DNA of 51,860 bases from Stramenopiles sp. TOSAG23-2 (taxonomy: Eukaryota > Sar). The stretch is from NCBI GenBank assembly GCA_900128395.1, contig LT649262.1:900-52759 (forward strand), in the 5' to 3' direction. How positions within the stretch are numbered: position 1 is the first letter of the stretch; every line of letters begins with the position of its first letter. This document shows, piece after piece, positions 38,579 through 50,400 of the stretch. A program made the position numbers and the translations under genes. The notes below the pieces were generated by a model. The model searched no databases. It had not been told where the DNA came from and saw only the letters and a program-made list of their open reading frames with translations.

Positions 38579-39229
38579 GCGTGGTTTATTTAACGTGTGA
38601 GTGTACTGTATATATAAATATAATTATATAATTTGACTGAGGATAACATATAAATAGACAAATATTTAATTTCTTCTTCATTTTCTTCTAAAATGTATCG
38701 TTTTTATATCATTAATATTATATTATTATTTGACTTTATTTAAAAATATGAGTGGTGAGGTGTGTGAGCTGGTGAAAAAAATGCGATGGACGGAGACGAC
38801 AAAACCAGCTGGTCAGGGTTTGTTGGTTTGGTCTCATCAAAGTGGTCTCATCTCGGACTGTTCCCACTTTCTTATACTTGTTAGTATAAGATCAGCACTA
38901 CTAACAAATATAAAATTTGGTGAAGGCTGGTCACAGCCCTCGAATGAAACTCAGAATTTGGTTGACAGGTCCTGGAGGCCAAAAAATATCATACAATACT
39001 ATTACAATGCTATTTGAAAATGGTACATCTACACATACATTTGTATAAAAAATGTATTTGAACAATATTTATATCAATACAACGAATCGAATATCAGCTA
39101 ATAACAGTTAGAGCGGATCCTCTCTAATAACAGTATCTATGTTTCTAAAAAAATTTGGGAAATATTTTTTATAAAAATTATGCGTAAATTAATTATTTAA
39201 AATTATACGCGTACAGTATTTTATTTCTT
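38579..39229. other. Intergenic region with GC-richer island, copy 2
   Basis: The duplicate of 16,038-16,688. It carries the 95-codon frame (38,730-39,017), the CTTATAC/GTATAAG hairpin (38,871-38,890) and the TACGCGTA palindrome (39,206-39,213). Base 38,915 is A where copy 1 has G. Confidence 0.5.
38730..39017 (+). other. Possible 95-codon open frame or element remnant, copy 2
   Basis: The same frame as at 16,189, with the same peptide. The single change (AAG to AAA, Lys) is silent. One silent site is far too little to argue for coding. Confidence 0.25.
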
Positions 39230-42200
39230 TTACTCAGATGATATTTTTCTCTTCTTGATTGCTCTACCACCGTTGCTACTACTGTTATCCTCCTCCATCA
39301 CCAACATTTGAACTGCATCATTATCACTATACTTCTCTTTCATTTGTTGTATGGTTGTGATAAAGTTTTTCTTAAGAGTTTCATTATTATTCATTAATTT
39401 TGTTAACATTGGTTTGAAATATGAAAGGACTATTACATTTATCATATCCGTTTCAAATTGCGACGTATATTTACCACATTTTTCACTGTATTTGCATAAT
39501 GTGGAAAATAATAATTCATTAAAATTAGTTTCTACTAGATCGACTACCTTTACATGGTGTAAAAATTGATTTAATGCAGCACGAGTGAAAAATGTATCAC
39601 CATCAAGAATTTGCTCCATAGTAGCAGCAACAAATTGACGTAAAATAGAAAAGTACAATCCAAGCGATTTATTTGTTTCTCGAAGACGGTAATTTTTACG
39701 GTCATCAACCGTGCGTGCACATTGTAAATATGTAAATTTATTCAAATATATTTTCCAATCGTCAAATTTTAAATTGTCTGGTACCACATTTTTTTCTATA
39801 AATGCTTTTTTAGCTACAAATGACTTCAAAATAGATGAACCGATCCTTGGCAATACGTTTCTCAGTATATAATCGTATGTATCGACGGTTTGTGTTTGCA
39901 TATATTCTGGATTTAGTTTCATATTATGTGGCTTATCATCTTCTTCGTAGAAAATTTCATCGCTGTCTATACGTACTAATGCTTGACAAAAGTGATCTTT
40001 CTTTGATTTCAAAATTTCATTGAAGTAGGTATAGCCATACGTATCTTTTCGAAGGCAACTTGATGATGAGCCAAAGCAAACCCAACGTGAAATTTGACGC
40101 AAAAGTAAATTTTCAGTCGGCAATTTAAATTTAGTTGGAAATTCAATGTTATCATCATGCAATCTTGGACTTGTAACGCTTGTTTCATTAACAGTTTCCT
40201 TAGTAAGGTCAGCACCACCAAGCAAAGATGGTCCTGGAAATGCCTGCAGTACGTTATCATCATTATCAACAGCCATCATATTGTCACTATTTTCATTCAC
40301 ATTTGCACTATCATCCGTAAGTAACGACCGTCGGTAGATACCAGTTAGAACACTATGAAGTTGCTGTTTAATTACTGGGGAATCTAATATCATTAAAATA
40401 TCAAGCAAACCTCGCATCACATCTTCCTTTAGAAACTCCGTCGGGCCAGCTCTTGATTTCGAAACACTTCTACTATCCCTACTGCCAGACTGTGCATATG
40501 AACTTCGGCTACCTGAGCGCGTGGTTCTGCTTGTTGAAATACTTTTCTTTGGTCGTATCATCGGCGAATGGCTTTTTTTTCTTTTCCGATTTGACTTCTT
40601 TACCTCTTGTACAAATGTCAAATTGCTAAACATGTCTTTTTCTTTTTGTATGAATCTATTGAACTTTTCATTGGACAGATTGAACAATAATGCATTGTCA
40701 TATATCAAATACATATCATCTACAAATGCTTGTGGGTGTGCATATATTTTATTATCTAAGTTTTTCCTGATGGTCAAATAATCCATTGGACGTTCAATCA
40801 TACTGGTATAATGTGGAAACCTTGTGATTGAAACAGGGATGCTAAAAAAATACTGGAAATTCGGATTTGTTCTTTGTTCATCCGATTTACAACACTGAAG
40901 CAAACAATCCAACATCTTTTTGTACATAATGTCTCCTGATTGCATATTCTTATTTTCCCCTGGGAATGGTGGTTCTTCATTTAAAAATTTATCTACTATC
41001 TTTTCAAGTTTATCCTTGGAATATTTCGCCCAAGAATAGAAAAATGCGTCCTTATATTGTTTGTAATGCTCCATGCAATCATCATAGATTCTATTCATAT
41101 CTGCAACAAACATCGCTTCAGCATTTTCATTGTTATATTCCTCGTTCCTTATTTTATCATTAATATGTGCTAATGTGAAAACACCACTACGTGCAAAATA
41201 TTTACCACCTTTTATTAGCGCTTTAACTGTCCTATCTTTTAAATTCTTTGGAAAAACGCCTTTGTATGGATCATTTTTCACAGCATTTCTAAGATAAAGA
41301 TAACATTTCTCAACACGCTGATTTTTTGATAGATGCACTACAAATCTCTTTTGATTAGAACTTCCACTATATTGAGCGAACCCTGCTAACATTTTATTTG
41401 ATACGTTATTATTATTTTTGTTGTTGTTTTGCCAACCTTTTTGTCGACCTCTTCTTGGTGGCGTATAGAGCCCAACTTTTTTTAATTCTTCCGTAAATTT
41501 TTTTTTCAGTTCTCTTTTTTTTGTATTTGATGTTGCCACCATACTTTTTCTTATCTTCTGATTATACACACTGTGGCTTGAATTGTGGTACTTTATACAG
41601 TTGTCAAAGATTAAATTTACATCATTTTGAAATTCTATTTTTGAGGTATATTTGTTGTCATTTAATGACTTTTCAACTTCAAAAAATGACATAGGACGTT
41701 CAATAAATTCTGTGTATTTATTTAATGTGAGCAATACATCCACCTTTGCAAATAATCCACTCGGATCTGCATTTTTCATATACTGCAATGTTGATGACAT
41801 TGCATTCTTTAAACCTTCCGGATTGCTATTTTGATTTGTACCTGTCGCTTCAACAATAAGACTTTGACCACCTGCTGGTATTTGGGCAGTCACAGATGCC
41901 GAAACTTGGTTAGTTGGGCTTGCAATCTTATCATTGTTAGATTTAATTTCTTCAGTTTTCACAGGTGCTAATGCTGTTGTACTTGTAGTTGTCGTCGTCG
42001 TCGTCGTCGTCGTTGTTGTTGTTGTTGCTACTTCTGCTGTTGCTGTTTTCATTTTGTTGGATACAGGATTGCTATTGCTACTTCCACCTGCGGTAGATAT
42101 TATCGGTGAAGTAGAAGACGTAGAAATGGCTGGTTTTGACTGACTCTTAGAGATAGTCCTTGGCCGACCACGACCACGTGATTTACTTTTTGATTTTCGT

Positions 42201-44350
42201 TCTTCGATTCTTTTTCTCGCATATTCTTTTTGCATTTTATCTTTGAAAGCCTCATCGTCTTCGTGTATCTTCAAAAATTTACGTTCTATCTCTGCACTTT
42301 CACGATATTGCTCATATTTTTTCAGCTCTTCAAGGAATCTGTTGTAACAATTTATTTTTAATCTATTGGCATATCCTATCAAATTTTTAGAAAATTCTTT
42401 TTCTGGACCAGTGCGGTCTTTTCGGTTCTCAAGTAGCCATGTATGATATTTGATGCAATTATCAAACATCAAGTTCACATCTGTTAAGAAAATAGACGCT
42501 GGCTTGTCTTCGTATTTATTCACTTTCATGCCATTATTACTGTCATCTTTACTATTTATGTTTTTCAATATCTCTTCAACGCACATTTGGTTACCACCAA
42601 TTATTTCAAAATAATTTTTTTGTTCCATTTGTACATATTCTTTATATTTTGCATCTGTCATACCAACACTATGTTTGTTCCGAAAAGCGGTTCTTTCCTC
42701 TGGTGTCGGTACGTAGTTTGGCACGACTGGTTTTTCAAAAACATCTTTACCAGTAAATCGCTTTGCCACGCTTTTATTCATCATAATATATCTTTCAAGG
42801 ATTTCTTTGTGAATCCTCGTCATTAATGAATCAAAGTCTTGAAGGATTCCGCGAGGAACCATTTCCCGTGTTATTATTTCATCGGTGGGTATGTGCAATA
42901 TAGAATTGTCTTCTAATTTTGTACCTTTTGAAATTTTATTTCTTTCGCACCATTCAAACCATACTCGATTGCATCTTACCATTATTTCTGGCGTCAAAAG
43001 CAACACGTTTAACGAAGTACCTATGGTATTACGTATCCTTTCTTGATGATAAGTATGCTTCAAATTTTGTACGATGTTCTTAATTTGCTCCCCTTTTGCC
43101 TGATCTTTATATTCTCGGCATTTATACACCCATAGACCTCGATTAAGAGTGAGTGTTCCACCCGCTAGGCTTTTGTAACCTGGCTGTTTTCTTCTACGTG
43201 GTGCTTGCAATTTATATGTCAATATCAGATCGCTAATCGTTCTTTTATCTGTTAATCGGTTAATTCGTTCAATTGGAAGCTTTACTACATTTAAAGCAGA
43301 AATTAATTCGTCATTTATCTTTATCAAACTTTGTTCCAACACTTTTCTATTATTCGTGTTATTATTGCTCAAATCATTTAATCCATTCAAAGCTTTTAAT
43401 AAATTCTCGCCGGCTGGTTTAACTTTAAATGGAAAATCTAGTTTACGCAAGTTCATTAACAAATATATGCGATATTCGCCATAATAAACATTACCAGTTT
43501 CAAAGTATTTTAATCTTAAATAATCTGATACAATTCTGAATAATTTACGTGATTCGTCTAACGTATCAGCATTTCGAGCAACAAATAATGATTCTGCTAA
43601 CTTGACAGCAGATTGAAAGTAATTTAAATCCCAGTGAGCATTGTCTCTAATAGCATTGACGGACTCGATGCAATACGTTTGAAAGTGTTGGTCCACCTGT
43701 TCTTGAAGCAATACTTTGTGCCAATGGTAAATTTTTTGGCGTGTACTTAGTGAAATCTTCATAAACATTTCACGTAAAAATGGCATTGGATTCTTTTCAT
43801 TTTTTGGATTACCTTTATCCCACAAGTTTTTCAAAAGGCCCGCAAGTTCTTGTGAAATATTTTTCGGCTGAATACGATTAATTACTTCAAGTGTAACGGC
43901 TTGAAATTCGTCATTATCCATAAGCTCGTAATAACCTGTTTTGAAAATCCGCTTTGTTAAGCATAAAATCAAATTATCTTGGTTCATATTGGATAAATCT
44001 GATTTAATATCTTCACATAATTCTTTTATAAGTATTTGATTTACTTCGTGCGGTGGCACACCAAGCATATCCAGCATTACAATTGCAGGCCCAATTGATG
44101 GAGGTCGTACCGGAATTTTTGCCTGCAACAAATGTGTACGCATTGTCGTGATACGGGATTTTTGCAAGTTTTCTTTCAGATAATCTTGGCCACGTTTGCC
44201 TACAAGCCTTTCGACTTTGTTTATATTAGAAATATTTGCTTGTGGCGACCTACTACCACTAGCACTTAAATGCCTAGGGCTTGGGCTGGTGCTTAAACTC
44301 ATTATACGCGAAATATTATTATTATTATTATTATTTGCTTGCACAGACAT
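39230..44350 (-). CDS. Multi-bromodomain nuclear protein, copy 2
   Basis: The second copy of the 1,706-residue bromodomain protein, with an identical predicted sequence. All four bromodomain-like segments, the AT-hook-like RGRGRPR and the Thr run are preserved. Long coding repeats such as the Thr run usually change length quickly, so their identity supports a very recent duplication or an assembly effect. Confidence 0.85.
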   Translation of the reverse strand: MSVQANNNNNNNISRIMSLSTSPSPRHLSASGSRSPQANISNINKVERLVGKRGQDYLKENLQKSRITTMRTHLLQAKIPVRPPSIGPAIVMLDMLGVPPHEVNQILIKELCEDIKSDLSNMNQDNLILCLTKRIFKTGYYELMDNDEFQAVTLEVINRIQPKNISQELAGLLKNLWDKGNPKNEKNPMPFLREMFMKISLSTRQKIYHWHKVLLQEQVDQHFQTYCIESVNAIRDNAHWDLNYFQSAVKLAESLFVARNADTLDESRKLFRIVSDYLRLKYFETGNVYYGEYRIYLLMNLRKLDFPFKVKPAGENLLKALNGLNDLSNNNTNNRKVLEQSLIKINDELISALNVVKLPIERINRLTDKRTISDLILTYKLQAPRRRKQPGYKSLAGGTLTLNRGLWVYKCREYKDQAKGEQIKNIVQNLKHTYHQERIRNTIGTSLNVLLLTPEIMVRCNRVWFEWCERNKISKGTKLEDNSILHIPTDEIITREMVPRGILQDFDSLMTRIHKEILERYIMMNKSVAKRFTGKDVFEKPVVPNYVPTPEERTAFRNKHSVGMTDAKYKEYVQMEQKNYFEIIGGNQMCVEEILKNINSKDDSNNGMKVNKYEDKPASIFLTDVNLMFDNCIKYHTWLLENRKDRTGPEKEFSKNLIGYANRLKINCYNRFLEELKKYEQYRESAEIERKFLKIHEDDEAFKDKMQKEYARKRIEERKSKSKSRGRGRPRTISKSQSKPAISTSSTSPIISTAGGSSNSNPVSNKMKTATAEVATTTTTTTTTTTTTTSTTALAPVKTEEIKSNNDKIASPTNQVSASVTAQIPAGGQSLIVEATGTNQNSNPEGLKNAMSSTLQYMKNADPSGLFAKVDVLLTLNKYTEFIERPMSFFEVEKSLNDNKYTSKIEFQNDVNLIFDNCIKYHNSSHSVYNQKIRKSMVATSNTKKRELKKKFTEELKKVGLYTPPRRGRQKGWQNNNKNNNNVSNKMLAGFAQYSGSSNQKRFVVHLSKNQRVEKCYLYLRNAVKNDPYKGVFPKNLKDRTVKALIKGGKYFARSGVFTLAHINDKIRNEEYNNENAEAMFVADMNRIYDDCMEHYKQYKDAFFYSWAKYSKDKLEKIVDKFLNEEPPFPGENKNMQSGDIMYKKMLDCLLQCCKSDEQRTNPNFQYFFSIPVSITRFPHYTSMIERPMDYLTIRKNLDNKIYAHPQAFVDDMYLIYDNALLFNLSNEKFNRFIQKEKDMFSNLTFVQEVKKSNRKRKKSHSPMIRPKKSISTSRTTRSGSRSSYAQSGSRDSRSVSKSRAGPTEFLKEDVMRGLLDILMILDSPVIKQQLHSVLTGIYRRSLLTDDSANVNENSDNMMAVDNDDNVLQAFPGPSLLGGADLTKETVNETSVTSPRLHDDNIEFPTKFKLPTENLLLRQISRWVCFGSSSSCLRKDTYGYTYFNEILKSKKDHFCQALVRIDSDEIFYEEDDKPHNMKLNPEYMQTQTVDTYDYILRNVLPRIGSSILKSFVAKKAFIEKNVVPDNLKFDDWKIYLNKFTYLQCARTVDDRKNYRLRETNKSLGLYFSILRQFVAATMEQILDGDTFFTRAALNQFLHHVKVVDLVETNFNELLFSTLCKYSEKCGKYTSQFETDMINVIVLSYFKPMLTKLMNNNETLKKNFITTIQQMKEKYSDNDAVQMLVMEEDNSSSNGGRAIKKRKISSE

Positions 44351-44915
44351 GTTTCTTTAATATTACAATAAATATGTTATAAATGTATTTGTATTTCGTC
44401 GAAAATTGACATAAACAAATGATCCAAACAAAAATAGTTGTTTACCTTGAAAAGGTTATATCTTCAATATACAAATTGTATATACTTTTTTGTTTCTAAT
44501 TTTCTTTGTTCTTTTATTATTTCTATATTAATGTAATACATAATTAAACTAAAACATTTATTCATTTTTTTTCATGTGCTAACCAGTATACCAATAATAC
44601 TATAAAAAATAATACTTGTAAGTCTTAATAAATTTAAGGAGGGAAATGTTGCAAATCCAGGAACATCACATCATCATGATTTTTCATGAATTATCACCAA
44701 AACAACAACAAACATAGAGCTACTGGCATAACATACAGCAGTGGCACACAGTGCACGTACTACTATATATATTATTTTCAAAAAAAATACAAACTAACAA
44801 AAAAAATAGATTTATTATTCTTTAGATACACATGATATGAAAAGAAAAAGTTACCGTTTTATGTGCACATCTGTATAGATAGATTAAAAGAAAACAGTTG
44901 TAAAATAATAAAACA
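44351..44915. promoter_or_regulatory. Divergent promoter region, bromodomain gene and TOP3, copy 2
   Basis: The duplicate of 21,810-22,374. I saw no difference from copy 1. Confidence 0.5.
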
Positions 44916-47900
44916 ATGCCTAATCATAACATATTACATGTAGCAGAAAAAAATTCAGTAGCAAAGTCAATAACACCTATATTGTCACGTGGCAACTTTC
45001 GTACTAAACATGGTTATGAAAAATATTGTCCTTTGTATTGTTTTGAATCTAATTTTCGTGGTAGAAATAGACAACACGTTGTAACATCTGTGATGGGTCA
45101 TTTAATGTCGACAGATTTCACAGATGAATACAGAAGTTGGAATTCGTGTACACCGGAACAGCTATTTACTGCACCAATCGTCGAATTTGTTCCTGATAAA
45201 TTTAAAAACTTAGAACGACAATTAAAATCAGAAGCTCGAAATTGTGATACTGTTGTTCTATGGCTTGACTGTGATAGAGAAGGTGAAGCAATTGCAAACG
45301 AAGTCGTAAATGTTTGTCGTAATGCCGCTCGTAGAAATTTGAATATATTGCGGGCACATTTTTCCGCTGTCAATGCTACAGAAGTTAATCGAGCTATGTC
45401 AAATTTAAGAAGTTTAAATGAGAATGTTGTAAATGCAGTGAAAGCAAGGCAAGAAATTGATTTGCGTTTAGGTGCTTTATTTACTAGATGGCAAACGAAG
45501 TTACTTCAGCAAACATATACTTTGAACGTTGTTAGTTATGGTCCATGTCAATTTCCAACGTTAGGCTTCGTCGTAGATCGTTTTACACGCATTGAAAATT
45601 TTGAACAAGAAACATTTTGGAAAATAAAATGTGAATATGGTGATTCAGATGATAAGCAAGATGGTTTAAATTTTTGTGAATTTTCATGGAAACGTGCACA
45701 TCCAGGTTTATTTAATCGTGCATGTGCCACTATGTTATTAGAAACATGTGTTGAAAATCCCGTAGCAAGAGTAGTGAAAGTGTTAAAAAATTCTACGCGA
45801 AAGTTTAAACCTATGCCATTAGCGACGACGACACTTGGGATGAGCATGAGTCGATGGCGGCGTATAACAGCGAAAAGGGCATTAGATGCTGCCGAAAAGT
45901 TATATCAAAAAGGTTACATTAGTTATCCTCGTACAGAAACGGAAGTTTTTCGACCTGAATTTGATTTCCAAGCGATATTGCAAGAACAAACACAAAGTAA
46001 CACGTGGGGCAATTATGCAACAGAATTACTTCAACCACAGAATTTTGTAAGACCTAGAGCTGGTAATGGTGATGATAAAGCGCATCCACCGATACATCCA
46101 GTAAAATTTGTCGATGTAAATAGCTTGGAAAGTCGAGATGAAAAGGAAGTTTATGAATTTGTGGTGAGACATTTTTTAGCATGTTGTAGCAAAGATGCTT
46201 TAGGAAATAAAACTGTTGTTGATATTAAAATAGCAGATGAATATTTTTCTGCTCAAGGGTTACAAATTCTTGAGCGAAATTATTTAAATATTTATATGTA
46301 TGACCGATGGAATGGAAAAAAGGTACCAAGTTTCGAAGAAGGCAATGAGTTCGAGCCATCAGCGTTGGAATTAAAAGATGGAAAAACAAATCCACCACCA
46401 TTACTGAAAGAACATGATTTAATGCGTATGATGGAAAGTGCTGGGATTGGAACAGATGCAACTATTGCACAACATATTGAGACAATTAAGACACGTGAAT
46501 ACGTCACCGAGCAACAAGATCAAACATTGAAACCAACAGCAGTAGGCATTGGCCTGGTTCGTGCGTATCAAACGTTAGAGATGGACTTTGATAAGCCGAG
46601 TTTACGTGCTCAAATGGAAGCAGATTGTAAACAAATTGAAGCAGGAAGGAAAAACAAGGACAATGTTATTCTAGCATGTATGACAGCAATGCGAGGGCGT
46701 TTTTCATCTTTAAAGAATAAAACCTTGGAATGGCAAGCAAAGTTCGATGAATTTGTCGATGGCGAAGTAGCGAGAAAATCTGAAAATGCTACTGTCATAC
46801 AGCGCAATTTTATGAAATGTGTAAACTGTGGGGGCAACACGAAATTTGATTTAATGAGACTTTCCGATAATAACAATCGCAATAATGACAATAGATTTTT
46901 GTTGTGTAAAAAATGTAAAAAAAATTATCCAATACCGCGGAAAGGTCAATTGGAACCACTTCGAAATAGGACTTGTCCTTTGTGCAACAATATTGTCATC
47001 AAAATCACAACTGATCGGGGCACATCGTATCATGTTTGTCCATCATGTTATAATGTTCCTCCAGGTCGTACTGGTAAATCTGGAACTAGCAATATGAATT
47101 GTTTCAGTTGCCAATTTGGCGAATGTCCGTTGGCTAGCGGACAACAAATTATAGTTCAAGAAAAATGCCGTTCTTGTAATAACGAACCAATGGTATTAAA
47201 ATCAAGGGCAGTGACTGATGGTGAAAGAGGTAGTATGAAATATCGTATTATGTGCAAAAGTAAAAATTGTAAAAATGAAAACATTTATTTCCCCGACTCA
47301 GCTGTGAAGAAAATAGTTCTCCCCAGCGATATTAATAGTCGACGAGAATGTTCCCGATGTGGTATGCAAAAATTATTAATCACATTGAAATATAGCTCGG
47401 TTCCGCCTGGTACGAACTTGGAAACGTTGCGATGTCCACGCTGTGATAAAACGTTGCGTGATTTGAAAGGCGACCGTGGTGGAGGTAATGGTGGTGGTGG
47501 TAGTAGTAGTAGGCGTAGACGATCCACAACAACAACCACTACTACAACAACGAATAATAATAGAAATGGTCGTTCCGGGCAGGCACATATTCAAATGCAG
47601 TACAATAACAATAATATTAGTAGAAACAACAATAATAACAATAACAACAGCAATAATTATAGTAACAGCAACTATTCTTATAATGATAATCATAATAATA
47701 ATAACAACAATAATTCTTATAACAATAACCGTGGCAACTACAACGGCCAACAGCAATTGTCGCAACAGCAGCAACGAGGACCTAAAAAGGCTCGCAGTAG
47801 ACCTCCATCATCTAATCTCACTTGTAAATGTAATTGCGGCAAGCCTGCAGTTAAATTTACATCGAGGAGTGAAAAGAATCCGAACAGGGAGTTTTTCAAA

Positions 47901-48176
47901 TGTGTAGACGCCAAAAATGGCGGATGTGATTTTTTTAAATGGGTTGATGAGGTGGAAAATAATAATGGTGGTAGTAATTATGATGGCCAACAACAACGAA
48001 GACCGAAGAAATCTCGTGGTAGGCCACCATCGTCTGCAAAAATTTGTTATTGCACAAATTGTGGTAAACCTGCATCCAAATTTACTTCTAGGAGTGAGAA
48101 GAATCCAAATAGAGAATTTTTCAGTTGCAAGGCGCAAGAAAATTGCAACTTTTTCCAATGGGTAGATGAGATGTAG
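44916..48176 (+). CDS. TOP3A: DNA topoisomerase III (TOP3-alpha type), copy 2
   Basis: The second copy of the 1,086-residue topoisomerase. The Toprim residues, the active-site tyrosine in ISYPRTETE, the CxxC fingers, the Asn-rich linker and both GRF fingers are present and the predicted sequence is identical. A duplicated intact TOP3 gene is unusual, because this enzyme works in a fixed complex with a helicase and RMI1. Confidence 0.95.
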   Translation: MPNHNILHVAEKNSVAKSITPILSRGNFRTKHGYEKYCPLYCFESNFRGRNRQHVVTSVMGHLMSTDFTDEYRSWNSCTPEQLFTAPIVEFVPDKFKNLERQLKSEARNCDTVVLWLDCDREGEAIANEVVNVCRNAARRNLNILRAHFSAVNATEVNRAMSNLRSLNENVVNAVKARQEIDLRLGALFTRWQTKLLQQTYTLNVVSYGPCQFPTLGFVVDRFTRIENFEQETFWKIKCEYGDSDDKQDGLNFCEFSWKRAHPGLFNRACATMLLETCVENPVARVVKVLKNSTRKFKPMPLATTTLGMSMSRWRRITAKRALDAAEKLYQKGYISYPRTETEVFRPEFDFQAILQEQTQSNTWGNYATELLQPQNFVRPRAGNGDDKAHPPIHPVKFVDVNSLESRDEKEVYEFVVRHFLACCSKDALGNKTVVDIKIADEYFSAQGLQILERNYLNIYMYDRWNGKKVPSFEEGNEFEPSALELKDGKTNPPPLLKEHDLMRMMESAGIGTDATIAQHIETIKTREYVTEQQDQTLKPTAVGIGLVRAYQTLEMDFDKPSLRAQMEADCKQIEAGRKNKDNVILACMTAMRGRFSSLKNKTLEWQAKFDEFVDGEVARKSENATVIQRNFMKCVNCGGNTKFDLMRLSDNNNRNNDNRFLLCKKCKKNYPIPRKGQLEPLRNRTCPLCNNIVIKITTDRGTSYHVCPSCYNVPPGRTGKSGTSNMNCFSCQFGECPLASGQQIIVQEKCRSCNNEPMVLKSRAVTDGERGSMKYRIMCKSKNCKNENIYFPDSAVKKIVLPSDINSRRECSRCGMQKLLITLKYSSVPPGTNLETLRCPRCDKTLRDLKGDRGGGNGGGGSSSRRRRSTTTTTTTTTNNNRNGRSGQAHIQMQYNNNNISRNNNNNNNNSNNYSNSNYSYNDNHNNNNNNNSYNNNRGNYNGQQQLSQQQQRGPKKARSRPPSSNLTCKCNCGKPAVKFTSRSEKNPNREFFKCVDAKNGGCDFFKWVDEVENNNGGSNYDGQQQRRPKKSRGRPPSSAKICYCTNCGKPASKFTSRSEKNPNREFFSCKAQENCNFFQWVDEM

Positions 48177-48688
48177 TCTTTATACGGTTCCGTATATATA
48201 TAAAAATCAGAGTATATACATATTTATATATATATATATATATATATATCATATAATTTAATTTACGCATAATTTATATAATTATATATAAAAAATTCTC
48301 TTATTTATATTATCATAATTTAAAGATTTTATTTTACTCATAATGTTCATATATATATATATATATAAAAATTAATAATATGCATATCGCATATCTTATT
48401 TTTTTTTATTTTTGAACTCATGATAATTCCTACTCTCCAGAAAGAATACAATAACTGAGAGAACAATATCTATCTCACTGAAACTGAAAGATGGACCAAT
48501 GAATCGTAACATTGCGATAGAGTTCAATTGAAATCCACAGAGTGTGCCAATATTTTTTAAAGAGATAAAAACATTGGTGGAGGTAAATATCATATGATAG
48601 ATGCAATTAACACATCATTATATGCATCAATTGAAAACCGTGTATTGTTCAAAGGTGTGTGAGATACATCGTACCGTGTGGTAGTTAA
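48177..48688. other. Gap between convergent genes, copy 2
   Basis: The duplicate of 25,636-26,147, with the TATACGG-TT-CCGTATA inverted repeat (48,181-48,196) and AT microsatellites of the same length as far as I can see. Confidence 0.5.
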
Positions 48689-49867
48689 TCAAGTAAACGT
48701 CGAATATACTCCAATGTTTGAACCTTGGAATGGCAATTCAATCACCTTGATATTTTCAGGATCCAACGATACGCACCAATCGATTAACTCGTTTTTTGTG
48801 GAGACAACTTTTTTCTCATTCATGTCATTATACACAAAACGATTTGGAAACAAACGGCTAAATACACAGCATGGGACGACTAGAAAAGGTTTCTTATTTT
48901 TAACAGCAAATTCTACAATTGCACCAGTAGCTTGATCTGGGTGTAGTCCGACCACAAAGCTACAATTTTTTAGTAATAAATTGTCTTCATGTGAATTTAT
49001 ATTACATATAGGCACATTTAATGCATTATCGTTATTAACATCAACATCACAATTTGTGAAATATGCTTGGCATTTATCATACATAATTGGTTTGTCATTT
49101 ATACATACATAACGAATGTTATTTGGATGATTGCGATACTTATTATCATTACTCTCTTCAGCAGTATTTTTTTTTTCCAATTTTATTTTACCTTCAATAG
49201 CACGGCGAAGAAATTTTCGATATCGGGAAGGCAAACAACCAACTGATGGAGAGGAATCAAGACATGTAGATTTCACACCACAAAGCGCCAGCCCCAAAGA
49301 ACACCATCCATTTCCACCTGCTACATCTAAAACTCCGCTTCCAGCGTTTAAATAATCTGTTGGCGTTTGATTATCTTTCATTAATGTTGATGTCTTTATC
49401 ATATCCATGATAAACTTTGTAACAATTTCGCCTTGCTTTTGTTTTTCAAATTTATTTATTTTTTTATGCGGTTTATCTTCACCACCATCAGTTACTTTTC
49501 TATTATTATTATTATTCATTATTATTCCAATTTTCAATTTGTTTATTTTTTCAATATTATAACATCGTTTCATGTGTATTTTTATTTTATCATTTATATC
49601 ATCAACATGAAACAGTTTAGAATCAAAAATATCAAATATACCTGTCACTAAAATATAGTCCCCTATTTTAAATTTTTTCTTTATAGCAGTAGAGTTGTAA
49701 CTTTTCTCAATAATAATATTATAATATTTTGGCAAATTTATTGAATTTAATAATAATAAATTAGGTTGTGTTGTTCCAATTATTTTAAGAATGGTACGTG
49801 AAGGATATATATTGTATTTCACAATTATACCACACATTGAACATTCTTCCAATGAAGGTGAAGACAT
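48689..49867 (-). CDS. Rossmann-fold methyltransferase-like protein, copy 2
   Basis: The second copy of the 392-residue protein. The N-terminal beta domain, motif I DVAGGNG, GLHPDQATG and VVPCCVF are all present and the predicted sequence is identical. Confidence 0.75.
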   Translation of the reverse strand: MSSPSLEECSMCGIIVKYNIYPSRTILKIIGTTQPNLLLLNSINLPKYYNIIIEKSYNSTAIKKKFKIGDYILVTGIFDIFDSKLFHVDDINDKIKIHMKRCYNIEKINKLKIGIIMNNNNNRKVTDGGEDKPHKKINKFEKQKQGEIVTKFIMDMIKTSTLMKDNQTPTDYLNAGSGVLDVAGGNGWCSLGLALCGVKSTCLDSSPSVGCLPSRYRKFLRRAIEGKIKLEKKNTAEESNDNKYRNHPNNIRYVCINDKPIMYDKCQAYFTNCDVDVNNDNALNVPICNINSHEDNLLLKNCSFVVGLHPDQATGAIVEFAVKNKKPFLVVPCCVFSRLFPNRFVYNDMNEKKVVSTKNELIDWCVSLDPENIKVIELPFQGSNIGVYSTFT

Positions 49868-50184
49868 TTTGTTTTACATCATTATACAGGTAGTTACTGT
49901 TGAATTTGTTACATAAATAGATCTTCTTTGACATATAATTGTGATTAGACTATTATACTTCTATATTTTAATAGCACTGGCCACACCTGTACCTATACTT
50001 CTTCTTTTGTCGATGATGACGAATATGCAATTCCATCCATCAATTACAATATTAATACCAGGTAAAGTAGACGACTAGTATACTACTGTGGCCTAGCAAA
50101 TATTTATTAGGTATTTTGTATTTTTTTTATAATTATTGAAATAATAGCAATACATACTTACATATTCTAGACAAATACATAGTA

Positions 50185-50217
<33 letters not shown>

Positions 50218-50400
50218 TAGTATTATAATAATACCAGAGCTAAAATACCAAGGTACGCCATCAATAATCATTCTAGAGTCTGGCATTTTTATTGAAATTA
50301 CCATATCAATTCAAAAATCATATTAAACAATAATCAATTATAACAACAACATACTACGCATAACTATTGTAATGATGGAAAAGTATTAATCAAAACAATA
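49868..50400. promoter_or_regulatory. Divergent promoter region with ATAC microsatellite, copy 2
   Basis: The duplicate of 27,327-27,859. The ATAC tract (50,184-50,213) has the same length as in copy 1, and the five-codon upstream frame is at 50,372-50,389. Confidence 0.5.
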